A stretch of 64,000 nucleotides of DNA. It comes from JAAUUE01 sp943370025 (GTDB lineage Bacteria > Cyanobacteriota > Cyanobacteriia > Cyanobacteriales > JAAUUE01). Of this stretch, positions 17,369 to 25,792 are shown one piece after another. Made by a program: the position numbers and the translations under genes. The notes under the pieces are model-generated. The model worked only from the letters and a program-made list of their open reading frames with translations. It was not told the origin of the DNA and made no database searches. How positions within the stretch are numbered: position 1 is the stretch's first letter; every line of letters starts with the position of its first letter. The stretch spans positions 62,001-126,000 of the forward strand of contig CALRPI020000001.1 in the NCBI GenBank assembly GCA_943370025.1, written 5' to 3'.

Positions 17369-17584
17369 ATGGTCAACCCGGAAATTGTGGCGGTGGCGGA
17401 GAAGTTTATTTTTGTCAATTGCTATAGCCAGAAGATAGCGGGGGAGATTTTGCGGTTATGTAGTACGCAGGAGGCTGAATCAGTAGGGAATTTCTGGGAT
17501 GGCGCGGTGCTAGGTATTGAAAACCCAGAACCCTTATGGCTTCCTAAAAAGAACATTTTAATAATTCTTAAAAGATTCTTTTAA
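17369..17584 (+). pseudogene. Short ORF, probably a truncated gene
   Basis: A 71-codon frame beginning MVNPEIVAVAEKFIFVNCYSQ and reading coherently to about ENPEPLWLP. Its last residues (NILIILKRFF) come from an A/T-rich inverted repeat, and the TAA sits inside that repeat. The first 55 residues look like real protein, but no family could be named. It may be the 5' remnant of a longer gene cut off at the palindrome, or a small hypothetical gene. Confidence 0.35.
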
Positions 17585-17589
17585 GAATT
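17563..17589. terminator. A/T-rich perfect inverted repeat between converging genes
   Basis: AATTCTTAAAAG, a 3-base loop and CTTTTAAGAATT form a perfect 12-bp stem. It lies between the plus-strand short ORF and the minus-strand GUN4 gene, where a bidirectional terminator would be expected. The lack of G/C makes the hairpin weak, so it may instead be a mobile-element scar. Confidence 0.45.
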
Positions 17590-17594
17590 ATATG

Positions 17595-18260
17595 TTACAT
17601 TTTACAAGTTTCGACGCGAGAGAAGAGATAAAGCCATCCCCCCGCTACAAAGTGCCAGCCACCGCTAGAACGCCCCAAGCCCCCCCATCCTGGGAGGTGT
17701 CCCCTAGGTGCTCTCATCTCAAACATTAGCTGCTCATAGTTTTTCCACTTCCCTCCCACCATCCATTCCACTTGGTCAGCAAACTTACCAAAATCTTTAC
17801 CCACCTGATTATAAATTTCTTTTTGGACAATAAACCCAAAGCGTCCATTGCTGTTCTGTGCCCAAAGTTGGTCAATGGTGCGCAAATCTTGACAAGGGAA
17901 TTCATTGATAGAGTTATAGTCGAACCAACCTTCTTTTTCTCGACAGGCTACCCACAACATTATGTGGGCTGTTTCTTGGTTTGCTTCCTGATACTTTCGA
18001 GCTACCAACAAATCTCGTAGCTTTGTATAATCTGCCCCCACTTCACTTGCCAAAACCACCCCAACAGGAGGAACAGGAGGCGGGGAATAGGTGGTGGGAA
18101 ATGTAGGGGTAGTTAGGGTTGAGTCTGGTCTGAGGGAAGCGGTAAATTTCTTGAGTCGTTCAGCTTCGTCTAGTCGGTGTTGTTTCCAAGCTACCCATGC
18201 TTGAAATGCTGTGGCTACAGCAGCAAAGAGAGCAATTAATGTTCCAATGAACCATTCCAT
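17595..18260 (-). CDS. GUN4 domain protein with N-terminal membrane anchor
   Basis: A 221-residue protein. Residues about 3-25 form one membrane segment, then a charged stretch and a Pro/Thr linker (about 45-70). The GUN4 domain follows from about residue 75: VGADYTKLRDLLVARKYQEANQET-type start, FPCQDLRTIDQLWAQNSNGRFGF core and FADQVEWMVGGKW. Stand-alone GUN4 binds porphyrins and stimulates Mg-chelatase. Anchored forms with extra domains are common in cyanobacteria and usually of unknown role. This one should be membrane-attached with a cytosolic GUN4 head. It sits next to xisH/xisI. Confidence 0.9.
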   Translation of the reverse strand: MEWFIGTLIALFAAVATAFQAWVAWKQHRLDEAERLKKFTASLRPDSTLTTPTFPTTYSPPPVPPVGVVLASEVGADYTKLRDLLVARKYQEANQETAHIMLWVACREKEGWFDYNSINEFPCQDLRTIDQLWAQNSNGRFGFIVQKEIYNQVGKDFGKFADQVEWMVGGKWKNYEQLMFEMRAPRGHLPGWGGLGRSSGGWHFVAGGWLYLFSRVETCKM

Positions 18261-18484
18261 AGAAGGAGGTTTAAATTAAAAAATATTTGCTTCTCAGTCT
18301 AACAGAAAAACTTTGAGACTTTTTGAGGTTGGTTTCTACCCACTTTAGAGTAGTTGATCGCATTCTGCATGAGTGCCAATCCAAGATTAAACTCCCTGAT
18401 TTTCTTCACAATTTTCTGCTTCCAAAGTAAGATGATGAGCCAAGGTTGATGCGATCGCAAAGCCAAGCAAGAACTCCTAAATTT

Positions 18485-18724
18485 ATGAAGACTAAGAAGC
18501 AGAAATTCCCCTATCTGGTGGGTTCCAAGTGGACAGCTAAGGATACTACCTTTGGTTGGAAACATTTTCAGGTGACAAATCGCAAAAATGAAGGCAAGTT
18601 GGTATTTGCTGAACTAGTGGCGGCTTGCGATCCTCAAGTGCGTTTTTGGATCAATGCCAAAAGTCTCACCACTCGGAGTATCTGGCAACCCGGTTGGCAA
18701 CCCCTGCAACTTCAGGAAAAATAA
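18485..18724 (+). CDS. Trp-rich conserved small protein (TIGR02450 type)
   Basis: A 79-residue protein with the pattern LVGSKWTA...GWKHFQV..RK......FAELVAACDPQVRFWI..K.L..R..WQPGW. These spaced tryptophans and the CDP...FW motif define the TIGR02450 family, found in cyanobacteria and proteobacteria with no known function. The frame is open to a TTG at 18446 and an ATG at 18449, but the ATG at 18485 fits the family start. It converges on rqcH, with only five bases between stops. Confidence 0.85.
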   Translation: MKTKKQKFPYLVGSKWTAKDTTFGWKHFQVTNRKNEGKLVFAELVAACDPQVRFWINAKSLTTRSIWQPGWQPLQLQEK

Positions 18725-18729
18725 CTAGA

Positions 18730-20541
18730 TCAGGGCTTGCTAACTGTGAGTTGAGGACTTTCCCGGTGGATGCGTTGGGGATGACCCCAGATGATCTGTT
18801 CTTGTTTATAAATTACCATCCCCGGTTTTGCTCCCTTCGGTTTATAGACGTGTTTGGGGGTAGTGTAAACGATCGGCACTTGTTCGCTTTGCTGGGCGCG
18901 GCTGTGGTAGGCAGCAAGGTCAGCAGTAAATTGTAGGTCTTGACCATAGCCCTCTGGCAGACTATTCCCCCCCAAACTAGTCCCAGCAGGGAGACGCAAT
19001 AAGACATGACTGCCGGGAATCTCTTGGCTATGGAACCAGAGATCATAGTCTCCAGCGACCCGGAAAGAGAGGAGATCATTTTGGCGATTATTCCGTCCTA
19101 CCAACACTTCAAAACCACTGGGGGTAGTATAGCGATGGAAGTCGGTCTGGGAGTTTTCTGGCTTATTGTGTTTAGAATTTTGTTTCGAGCTTTGCTTTGA
19201 GTCTGGTTTGCCGGGGAGTGGTGGGAAATATTTTTGTTGGATTAGCTCATCACGGATTTCTAGCAGTGTACCTAGGTCAGTGGGACTTTGGTAGTTTTGC
19301 AATTGGAGGAGGGTGGATTCCACCTGTTCGAGGTAATTAATATCTGGTTGGAGTTCTTCTAAAAGAGGCAAAACAGCGAGGCGGGCGCGTTTGAGTTTTT
19401 GATGGATTTTGTAGAGGGCTTGGGCATTTTGGACGGCATTTTTTTCCGGATTGAGGGGGATGGTGATGGGTTGGTTGGTTTCAAAATCTGTCAGGGTAAT
19501 CTTGGTATCGCCGGGGCGGACTGCCTGTAGATGTGCCATCAGCAGGTCTGCCTGTTGGCGGTAGGTATCTGCACCGATCGATTCCTGTAACTTATTCTCA
19601 AAGGTGGTAGCTTTTTGCTTAATTTTCCCTAGGGCATTGCCAACTTTTTGGCTGAGTTGTTGATGGAGTTGCTGAAACTGCTGCTGGCTGAGGAATTGTC
19701 CATAATATTCTTGCAGCAAAACTTGGGTATTAGCCACGGGTTCCGTGATCCCCCAACCAAGGACGGTATAGCCTTTTTCCGTCCAGCCGGGCTGAAATTC
19801 CTTCGTTTCTACAATCATCAACCAACGCTGCCAATAGAAAAATAGTTTTTCCCAGTGATCCGGCAGCAGGCTGGTATTGAGCTGGTCTGGTTGCAATCCG
19901 GCGGACAGGACTAGGGAAGTAATAAAAGCCGGACTTAAGCCCCGGTAGGGTTTGAGTAATTGTTTTTGCAGAGTGCCGGGGATCAGGCTGACGCGATCGT
20001 ACCAACTGGTAAAAGATTCTTGAGGATCGGGAACTTGAGCCAAAATCGGCGGCGGCAAAACGTAGGGCTGTCCAGTCAGAATCGGGCGAACACTAGATTG
20101 CTTTTCATTTACCTGATGGGCGCAGGTAATCACCTCACCACTACCATTGGTCAAGATCAGGTTACTATACTTGCCCATGATTTCTAGGTAGAGATGAAAC
20201 AACACCTCACCACCGGGACGTTGGGCAAATTGCAGGTCTAGCACCCTTTCCCAAGGGGCAGCGATCGCCATCCCCACCAAAGCTAATCCCCCTAGTTGGT
20301 GGCGGAGCTGATCGCTGAGGGTAAAAGTATCTGGAGTCCGGGGTGGTGGTGTATCTTGATGGATTCTGGCAGCTTGGGGATGCCACGAGAGGGTCAGCCA
20401 CGCCCGTTGCTGGAGAGTCCGCAGGGCGAGGGAAATGGTGTAGCGATCGCGCTGGTAGGCTTGCTCAACTCTAGCTGGAAGCCATTCCTGCTCTAACTCG
20501 GCTACAGCCGCTATCATGGTTGTAAAATCAACTTGCTGCAT
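18730..20541 (-). CDS. rqcH: NFACT family protein (Rqc2/RqcH homologue)
   Basis: A 603-residue NFACT protein. The NFACT-N domain starts MQQVDFTTM and contains ARVEQAYQRDRYTI and LSWHPQAARIH. A central coiled coil (about 290-420) and an NFACT-R domain near the end (GFEVLVGRNNRQNDLLSF, DLWFHSQEIPGSHVLLRL) follow. Bacterial RqcH recruits tRNA-Ala to stalled 50S subunits and adds alanine tails for quality control. A TTG at 20553 is in frame, but the ATG at 20541 matches the family start. That ATG directly abuts the ATG of remA on the other strand. Confidence 0.93.
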   Translation of the reverse strand: MQQVDFTTMIAAVAELEQEWLPARVEQAYQRDRYTISLALRTLQQRAWLTLSWHPQAARIHQDTPPPRTPDTFTLSDQLRHQLGGLALVGMAIAAPWERVLDLQFAQRPGGEVLFHLYLEIMGKYSNLILTNGSGEVITCAHQVNEKQSSVRPILTGQPYVLPPPILAQVPDPQESFTSWYDRVSLIPGTLQKQLLKPYRGLSPAFITSLVLSAGLQPDQLNTSLLPDHWEKLFFYWQRWLMIVETKEFQPGWTEKGYTVLGWGITEPVANTQVLLQEYYGQFLSQQQFQQLHQQLSQKVGNALGKIKQKATTFENKLQESIGADTYRQQADLLMAHLQAVRPGDTKITLTDFETNQPITIPLNPEKNAVQNAQALYKIHQKLKRARLAVLPLLEELQPDINYLEQVESTLLQLQNYQSPTDLGTLLEIRDELIQQKYFPPLPGKPDSKQSSKQNSKHNKPENSQTDFHRYTTPSGFEVLVGRNNRQNDLLSFRVAGDYDLWFHSQEIPGSHVLLRLPAGTSLGGNSLPEGYGQDLQFTADLAAYHSRAQQSEQVPIVYTTPKHVYKPKGAKPGMVIYKQEQIIWGHPQRIHRESPQLTVSKP

Positions 20542-20808
20542 ATGGAAGTTCAACTAATTAATATCGGGTTTGGAAATATCGTTTCTGCTAACCGAATAAT
20601 TGCGATCGTCAGCCCCGAATCTGCTCCTATTAAACGGGTGATCAGTGATGCCAAGGAACGAGGACAATTAATTGATGCTACCTATGGCAGACGGACTAGG
20701 GCTGTAATTATTACCGATTCGAGCCACATTATTCTATCTGCTATTCAGCCGGAAACCGTCGCCCACCGATTTATGGTTAATAAAGACGGTACAATCAATA
20801 ATGGTTAA
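20542..20808 (+). CDS. remA: RemA-like regulatory protein (DUF370)
   Basis: An 88-residue RemA: MEVQLINIGFGNIVSANR, then IVSPESAPIKRVISDA and YGRRTRAVIITDSSH. In Bacillus, RemA is a DNA-binding activator of matrix genes. Cyanobacterial members are widely conserved and often adjacent to gmk, as here. The start at 20542 is fixed by the invariant N-terminus. The minus-strand rqcH begins at the immediately preceding base, so any promoter must lie inside rqcH coding sequence, or transcripts are leaderless. Confidence 0.95.
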   Translation: MEVQLINIGFGNIVSANRIIAIVSPESAPIKRVISDAKERGQLIDATYGRRTRAVIITDSSHIILSAIQPETVAHRFMVNKDGTINNG

Positions 20809-21138
20809 TTTTTAAGTCTTTTAAGTCTGGATTTTCCGATTTTAATCAATAGCTTTAATATAGCAATCCTCTGATTGGATATCCTGATGACAATTTTGGT
20901 GTCCCGTCTCGACATTAAAATATACAGCTATACAGCACTTTTCCAGTGCATTAAAAATGTATTCGTCTTAGAGGCTATTTATAGAGTACGTTCCGCCCCC
21001 GCCGAGGGGGGAAATCGTGCCTTCTAGCCACTTTATAAATGACCTCTTATATAGCAATCTTAATTGATTTACAGATTTTATGGGTTAAGCAAGGTGCGCT
21101 AGCAGGGTGTAATCTTCTTAGCCTATCTAGGTAAGAAT
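20809..21138. other. remA-gmk gap with repeat element
   Basis: A 330-base gap. It holds one family-2 inverted-repeat element (20970-21047), copies of the phrase ATAGCAATC at 20866 and 21053, and a short stretch (20933-20957) resembling the TACAGCAC terminal motif of family 1. No ORF of interest was seen. The gmk promoter should lie in the last 90 bases, but no clear -10/-35 could be assigned. Confidence 0.6.
20970..21047. mobile_element. MITE-like element, family 2 (copy a)
   Basis: Starts AGAGGCTATTTATAGAG and ends CTTTATAAATGACCTCT, an imperfect terminal inverted repeat. The interior is a GC-rich, imperfect palindrome differing from that of other copies. Other copies lie at 30287, 30465, 51686 and 54228. 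Confidence 0.75.
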
Positions 21139-21729
21139 ATGAACAAAAGTATAGAAAAAGGTAAGTTGATTGTCCTCACAGGTCCTAGTGGTGTGGGGAA
21201 GGGGACTTTATTGAAATCCCTTCTTGAGCGTCATCCTGCTCTATATTTTTCTGTTTCCATGACCACACGCCAGCCTCGATCGGGAGAAACTGACGGCAAA
21301 GAATATTATTTTGTTAGCTTAGACAAGTTTCAGGAAATGATTGCGGGGCAGGAATTATTGGAGTGGGCGGAGTATGCGGGCAATTATTACGGCACGCCCC
21401 GCCAGCCAGTACAGGAAAAGATTGCCCTGGGTAAATGGGTTATTTTAGAAATTGAAGTGGCAGGAGCAAGGCAGATTGCCCAATCTTTTCCAGAGGCTTT
21501 ACGCATCTTTTTGCTGCCGCCGACCCCAGCAGTATTGGAGCAAAGGATTCGCGATCGCGGCTTAGATCAGGAAGCTGCGATCCAAAAACGGCTAGCCAAG
21601 TCAAAACAGGAAATCGCCGCTGCCCAGGAGTTTGATACCCAAATTATCAATGATGATTTTAAGACCACCTTAGAGGCGATCGAATCCCTGATATTTTTCC
21701 CTCAAACCAATGACCCTAATGAGCCATAG
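21139..21729 (+). CDS. gmk: Guanylate kinase
   Basis: A 196-residue guanylate kinase that phosphorylates GMP to GDP with ATP. The P-loop is LTGPSGVGKGTLL at residues about 12-24. The GMP-binding region shows SVSMTTRQPRSGETDGKEYYFV, and the lid region follows RDRGLDQEAAIQKRLAKSKQE. Length is normal for the family. The remA-gmk order is conserved in cyanobacteria and also seen in Firmicutes. The 330-base gap created by a repeat element suggests it has its own promoter here. Confidence 0.97.
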   Translation: MNKSIEKGKLIVLTGPSGVGKGTLLKSLLERHPALYFSVSMTTRQPRSGETDGKEYYFVSLDKFQEMIAGQELLEWAEYAGNYYGTPRQPVQEKIALGKWVILEIEVAGARQIAQSFPEALRIFLLPPTPAVLEQRIRDRGLDQEAAIQKRLAKSKQEIAAAQEFDTQIINDDFKTTLEAIESLIFFPQTNDPNEP

Positions 21730-21840
21730 CAATCCTTAATTATTTCATCCACCAAGGCGAGTGGAATATACCCCAGAAACAAGCTGATTTAGCAAATGCC
21801 TTAGGATGGCTATAGAACTCCAATAGAATTCTGCAAATTT

Positions 21841-23637
21841 ATGTTCCAGACCCTGAAAAGATTATTTCTCGCCTTCATGACTCTAGTGGCAGTTAGCACC
21901 ATGGTTAGCTCCTTGGTTGCAAGTTGGCAGCAACCTCAGATTCAAAGCCGTTTGGAGCTTTATCAAATCAATTTATTATTGCAAGCCTCCCAATGGCAAC
22001 CTGCCGCTAGCGATCTGGGTTTAGAGGCAAGTAAGAATTGGCAGCAACTCCGGGGGATTATTCTAGGGGAAGAGCCAATTAAAATTGCTCAGGAACAATA
22101 CCAATTGGCTCGACAAGCAGATCAAAGGATTCTTGAGGAATTAAGCAAGCAACTATCCCAGCCAGAGACAAATAAAACTGAAAAATCTGCAACTACTGAG
22201 GCAGTCACTCCCCAGAGTGCCAAGATTATTGCCCAACTAGAGGAAGTAATTCCCCAACTAGACCTTGCCCTAGGGATTCTTGATATGGAGTTAGGGAATA
22301 AGCAGGCAGCTAGAAAAACTTGGCAAGGGTTAATTGATTCTCAAGCTATTTCTCAAATTAATGTCCAACCTAATTCCCAACCTAATCCTCAGCCTAAATT
22401 ATCTAAAACAACCCAAGAAACAGCCAAGATATTACTAAATCTGTGGAGCGATCGACCCCAACTAGAGATACAAACAGAGCCAAAATCAACGTCAAAACTC
22501 ATCCCAAAATCTCAAGACTGGGAAGGAATCATCAAAACCAACTTAAATAGCTGGTTTCGCGATCGCGCTCTGCACCAACTCTATACCATCGAAAATTCTC
22601 CAGCTAAGCTAAAAACTCTCCAACAGCAGGAAAACTCCCAAGCCGAGAATGCCCTGTGGCGGTTATTAGCCTTGACGATCGTTCCTAGTATCAGTGGGTT
22701 ATTGGGTTTAGGGCTACTGATATTTTTAGGAGGACAGGCAATTTTCAAGGGTCGCAGGAGTCTGTTTTTCTCTGGCGGGAATAGTTCTGGAACTAATATT
22801 TCTGATATTTCTGGGGATGATTTATCTAATAGCCTCTCTGAAAGTATCTCTGGACTTAATGCTGGGGTCAATACTGAGCTTAATAACCAAGGAAGTAATC
22901 AGGTCTTGATGGTTCCTTGGGATGGGGAAACTATTTGGGAAGTTCTAGTCGGCGGATTTTTCTTTGTGGGGCAATTATTAATTCCCTATATTTTCACTAA
23001 TTTACCCTTAGGCAGCCTGAATTTAGATGTGCGCAGTAAGGCGATCGCTGTCCTTGCTAGCTATGTATGCATGAGTATAGGCACTCTTACAGTTTTATAC
23101 TTTGCTCTGCGTCGCTTCCTGCCCCTGCCCCCCGGCTGGTTTCCCCTAAAGTGGCGAGGGAACTGGATCCTCTGGGGTGTGGGGGGATATTTGGTGGCAA
23201 TTCCCCTTGTAATAGGGATTTCTTTAGTAAATCAAGTAATTTGGCAGGGAAAGGGCGGTAGCAATCCCATCTTGCCTCTAGCACTCCAAGGTAATGATCT
23301 TTGGTCTTTTCTCATATTTGCCACCACTGCTTCCATTGCCGCCCCGATTTTTGAGGAAATTATCTTTCGAGGATTCCTTCTGCCTTCTCTGACTCGTTAT
23401 TTACCCGTGTGGGGAGCGATCGCCGCTAGTAGTTTATTATTTGCGATCGCCCACCTGAGCCTATCGGAGGTTTTGCCCCTAACGGTCTTAGGCATAGTTT
23501 TAGGTACGGTTTACTGGCGATGCCCTGCCGGAGGTTCAGCACCAACCGGTAATTTGTTAGCCTCTATGCTGCTACATAGTCTCTGGAACGGCGGAACCCT
23601 AATTAGTTTATATATCCTCAGCAGTGGTGGTAGTTAA
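21841..23637 (+). CDS. CPBP-family intramembrane metalloprotease
   Basis: A 598-residue membrane protein. The N-terminal 290 residues are one membrane helix (about 5-28) and a long soluble, Gln-rich region. The C-terminal part (about 370-595) is a multi-pass CPBP (Abi/CAAX-type) protease domain. Motif 1 is EEIIFRG (E505-E506), motif 2 FAIAHLS (H538) and motif 3 LLHSLWN (H579). These Glu and His residues bind zinc in the family. Substrate unknown; plant and cyanobacterial relatives act in membranes. It is 111 bases downstream of gmk. Confidence 0.92.
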   Translation: MFQTLKRLFLAFMTLVAVSTMVSSLVASWQQPQIQSRLELYQINLLLQASQWQPAASDLGLEASKNWQQLRGIILGEEPIKIAQEQYQLARQADQRILEELSKQLSQPETNKTEKSATTEAVTPQSAKIIAQLEEVIPQLDLALGILDMELGNKQAARKTWQGLIDSQAISQINVQPNSQPNPQPKLSKTTQETAKILLNLWSDRPQLEIQTEPKSTSKLIPKSQDWEGIIKTNLNSWFRDRALHQLYTIENSPAKLKTLQQQENSQAENALWRLLALTIVPSISGLLGLGLLIFLGGQAIFKGRRSLFFSGGNSSGTNISDISGDDLSNSLSESISGLNAGVNTELNNQGSNQVLMVPWDGETIWEVLVGGFFFVGQLLIPYIFTNLPLGSLNLDVRSKAIAVLASYVCMSIGTLTVLYFALRRFLPLPPGWFPLKWRGNWILWGVGGYLVAIPLVIGISLVNQVIWQGKGGSNPILPLALQGNDLWSFLIFATTASIAAPIFEEIIFRGFLLPSLTRYLPVWGAIAASSLLFAIAHLSLSEVLPLTVLGIVLGTVYWRCPAGGSAPTGNLLASMLLHSLWNGGTLISLYILSSGGS

Positions 23638-23907
23638 TCTTCAGATGAAATTTCCGGAATTTCCCGTAGATATCTGTAACTATTGTCTATAGAATAGGGC
23701 TACCTTATTTCAGGACTTGGTATTTATACTGATTTAATAGGACTTTCTACGGAAATTTACTTAGTCAAAATTCACTTAGTCAACTATAGTCTTTGATTCT
23801 AACTATAGTGCTAGACAGCTTGGTTAGGACAAAGCTAGATACGTTGGCTGAGCGAAGTCGAAGCCAAATTTGTCCTACCTTTTATGGCAGCAACTATAAT
23901 ACTACGC

Positions 23908-23994
23908 AAAAAAAGGGTGCAACCCCTTTTTTAATTAAATTCTTATGTCGCAAGCTACTTAAAATCTTATTAGTATCAATTATTTGGTAAAATA
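23908..23994. repeat. Hairpin-led ~85-bp repeat (copy 1)
   Basis: Begins with an A-rich arm and AAAGGGTGCAACCCCTTT, then a conserved tail including AGCTACTTAAAATCTTATT and ending near TTTGGTAAAAT. An imperfect second copy lies at 39988-40072, in the same orientation, where it ends about 20 bases before a gene start. Confidence 0.65.
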
Positions 23995-24173
23995 AGATAA
24001 GAAGGCGCTAATAAGAATAGCGTTTGGGGTACTTGGCTTCCTGAACATCATTCTCCAAATAATTACTTTGCATCACAACCGTAAATTTCAGGGGATTGAG
24101 AAGTTTTAACTCAGATGGTGCAATCTTCGCGACCTATTTATGATCGCTATAGTCTTTCTCAATCTTTCGCTAT

Positions 24174-24264
24174 AGGGCTTATGCATTTGGCAGTTTTCGC
24201 AGGCACTCCGCACCCGCAAAAATTGCCGAAACCCTAAATAATTTCTTGGTAGTGCCTAATTCCT
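24174..24264. mobile_element. MITE-like element, family 3 (copy a)
   Basis: Begins AGGGCTTATG and ends GTGCCTAATTCCT, a diverged form of the AGGACTTAYG...CRTAAGTCCT terminal inverted repeat. Just before its right end it has CTAAATAATTTCTTGGTAG, matching copy b (TTAGATAATTTGTTGATAG). An interior GGCAGTTTTCG palindrome differs between copies. Confidence 0.7.
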
Positions 24265-24631
24265 ACGCTAGATCAATCTGCTTTGGGTCAATGATTTTAC
24301 TTGCCTGTGGTGGATGAAATCCTTGAGAATCCCTATATACAGACTTTGTAGTCTAAGTTTGTCCAAGGCAATTATTATTTGGTACAGAGGAAAGTTATAA
24401 TGCAAATAACTAAAGTTATAATTGCAAAAAAAAATTATGAATTTAACTTCAATGGTGGCTGAAGTGTTTTTATGGTTGTAGTGACGTTATTTGGCGTTAT
24501 TTAAGGTTTGCTACTGTAACTAAAAAAAGCATCGCTATCTAAAGTTTGCGACTTTCAGTAATAATTGAAGTTACTAGTGAAGCTACGATGGACAATATTA
24601 ATGATATTGGGATAGAAACTTAAATTATGTC

Positions 24632-24728
24632 AGGACTTACGTATTTGGCTATTTTGTGGGCTTCGACTATGCTCAGCCTGCAAAGATATCCAAACCCTTA
24701 GATAATTTGTTGATAGCGCGTAAGTCCT
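24632..24728. mobile_element. MITE-like element, family 3 (copy b)
   Basis: A 97-bp element with perfect 10-bp terminal inverted repeats AGGACTTACG / CGTAAGTCCT. The interior contains a GGGCTTCGACTATGCTCAGCC-type core inside a palindrome. It ends 57 bases upstream of the PilZ-cluster start codon. Confidence 0.8.
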
Positions 24729-24785
24729 ATATGTATTGGAGTCATTTTGATAAATACAGAATCTAAACTTTAGGGTAGAGTGGGA

Positions 24786-25772
24786 ATGCCAGTAATCAAC
24801 TCTGATTTAGCGAAAATTGAAACTGTACTAGAAAAGCATCCTGCAATCCGTCAGGTTACGGTGGTTGATCACCGGGATAGTGATGGAAAAAATCACTTGG
24901 TGGCTTATCTAGTCGGAGACCTAGCGGTAGATAGAATTCCTGTGCAAAGCCAGTGTTGGTGTGAAGATCAACAGGGTAATCGAGTGAAGCTATCGATCGC
25001 CGATATTTCCTACAATGGCATTTGTCTCCTCAATACTCCTCGCTCTTGGTTCCTAGGAAAGATAGTTCATCTCTATCTAGATCTGCCTACCATGGCAGAA
25101 CCTGTGAAGATTCCCGCAAAGGTAGTCTGGCATCAAAGACCACAATTTTCCTTGAAAACCATATTAGAAGCACTGGGCTTTAACACAGTGCAAACAAGTC
25201 TGGTCAGAGACCGGACAGGAATTTTATTTGATCTGGCATCTCCAGCTATTAAACTAGTTCATCAAACGGTTAAAAATTTGAGCCAAGGTAGTGGTTTGTC
25301 AGTCCAAGACCTCCGCCGCTCTGAACCAAGAGTGCCATTACACACCAATGTTGGAGTCCATTTTCCTGATGGACGGATCTTTGGTTGGGTAACAGAAAAT
25401 ATTTCTCTGACGGGAATTCGTATCGAAGGTATCAGTAGCATTTGGAAAAAAGGGATGAACTTACGCTTGAGACTTAGGCTGCCCGGTAGTCCACAAAAGT
25501 TAGACTTACCAGCGATCGTCTGGTGGCATAAAGGTTCCCAAGCCGGCTTGCGTCTGCACCTGAGCAAAGAAGAAGAATCTATTATTTATCAAAGTATCGA
25601 ATATATCATTGCTACTCAAGGTTTATATCTAGAAAATCTACGACGATTTTTAGCAACCAATCTACCTCCAGAGTTGATTCCTGATCATTTTGTTATGCTA
25701 GAGGAAATGCCCTTAGATGCCCAAGGGAAAATTGATCCTACGGCTCTGCCACAGCCGGAGTTTCTGTCTTGA
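24786..25772 (+). CDS. Tandem PilZ domains inserted in an ANL C-terminal (AMP-binding_C) domain
   Basis: A 328-residue protein with an unusual order of parts. Residues 6-44 (IETVLEKHPAIRQVTVVD...HLVAYLVGD) match the first half of the C-terminal lid domain of ANL enzymes (NRPS adenylation domains, acyl-CoA synthetases). Residues about 281-326 (LRRFLATNLPPELIPDHF, then QGKIDPTALP) match the second half, including Lys315 at the conserved catalytic A10 position. Between them lie two PilZ-like domains. The first (about 53-165) has DISYNG but no Arg motif. The second (about 175-265) has RSEPR and NISLTG, the full c-di-GMP-binding signature (RxxxR, [D/N]xSxxG). No ANL N-terminal core is present. A GTG at 24780 is an alternative start. 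It heads a close-packed four-gene cluster. Confidence 0.8.
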   Translation: MPVINSDLAKIETVLEKHPAIRQVTVVDHRDSDGKNHLVAYLVGDLAVDRIPVQSQCWCEDQQGNRVKLSIADISYNGICLLNTPRSWFLGKIVHLYLDLPTMAEPVKIPAKVVWHQRPQFSLKTILEALGFNTVQTSLVRDRTGILFDLASPAIKLVHQTVKNLSQGSGLSVQDLRRSEPRVPLHTNVGVHFPDGRIFGWVTENISLTGIRIEGISSIWKKGMNLRLRLRLPGSPQKLDLPAIVWWHKGSQAGLRLHLSKEEESIIYQSIEYIIATQGLYLENLRRFLATNLPPELIPDHFVMLEEMPLDAQGKIDPTALPQPEFLS

Positions 25773-25792
25773 GCAGTGCGTAAGTCCTAAAA

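Larger units (their letters stand above)
23638..24785. other. 1.15-kb gene-free, repeat-rich region
   Basis: No convincing gene was seen on either strand. In order it holds an inverted repeat with outer arms TAGGACAAA / TTTGTCCTA around a GAGCGAAGTCGAAG core (23827-23879), a hairpin-led repeat shared with 39988-40072 (23908-23994), and two family-3 elements (24174-24264 and 24632-24728). The A/T-rich stretch 24380-24600 between them shows nothing recognisable. The last 55 bases should contain the promoter of the PilZ cluster. Confidence 0.7.

Noticed and set aside
23638..24785. Possible CRISPR-like array or tRNA in the repeat-rich gap
   Set aside because: Repeats differ in size and spacing and are inverted-repeat elements; no direct repeats with uniform spacers and no cloverleaf were found.
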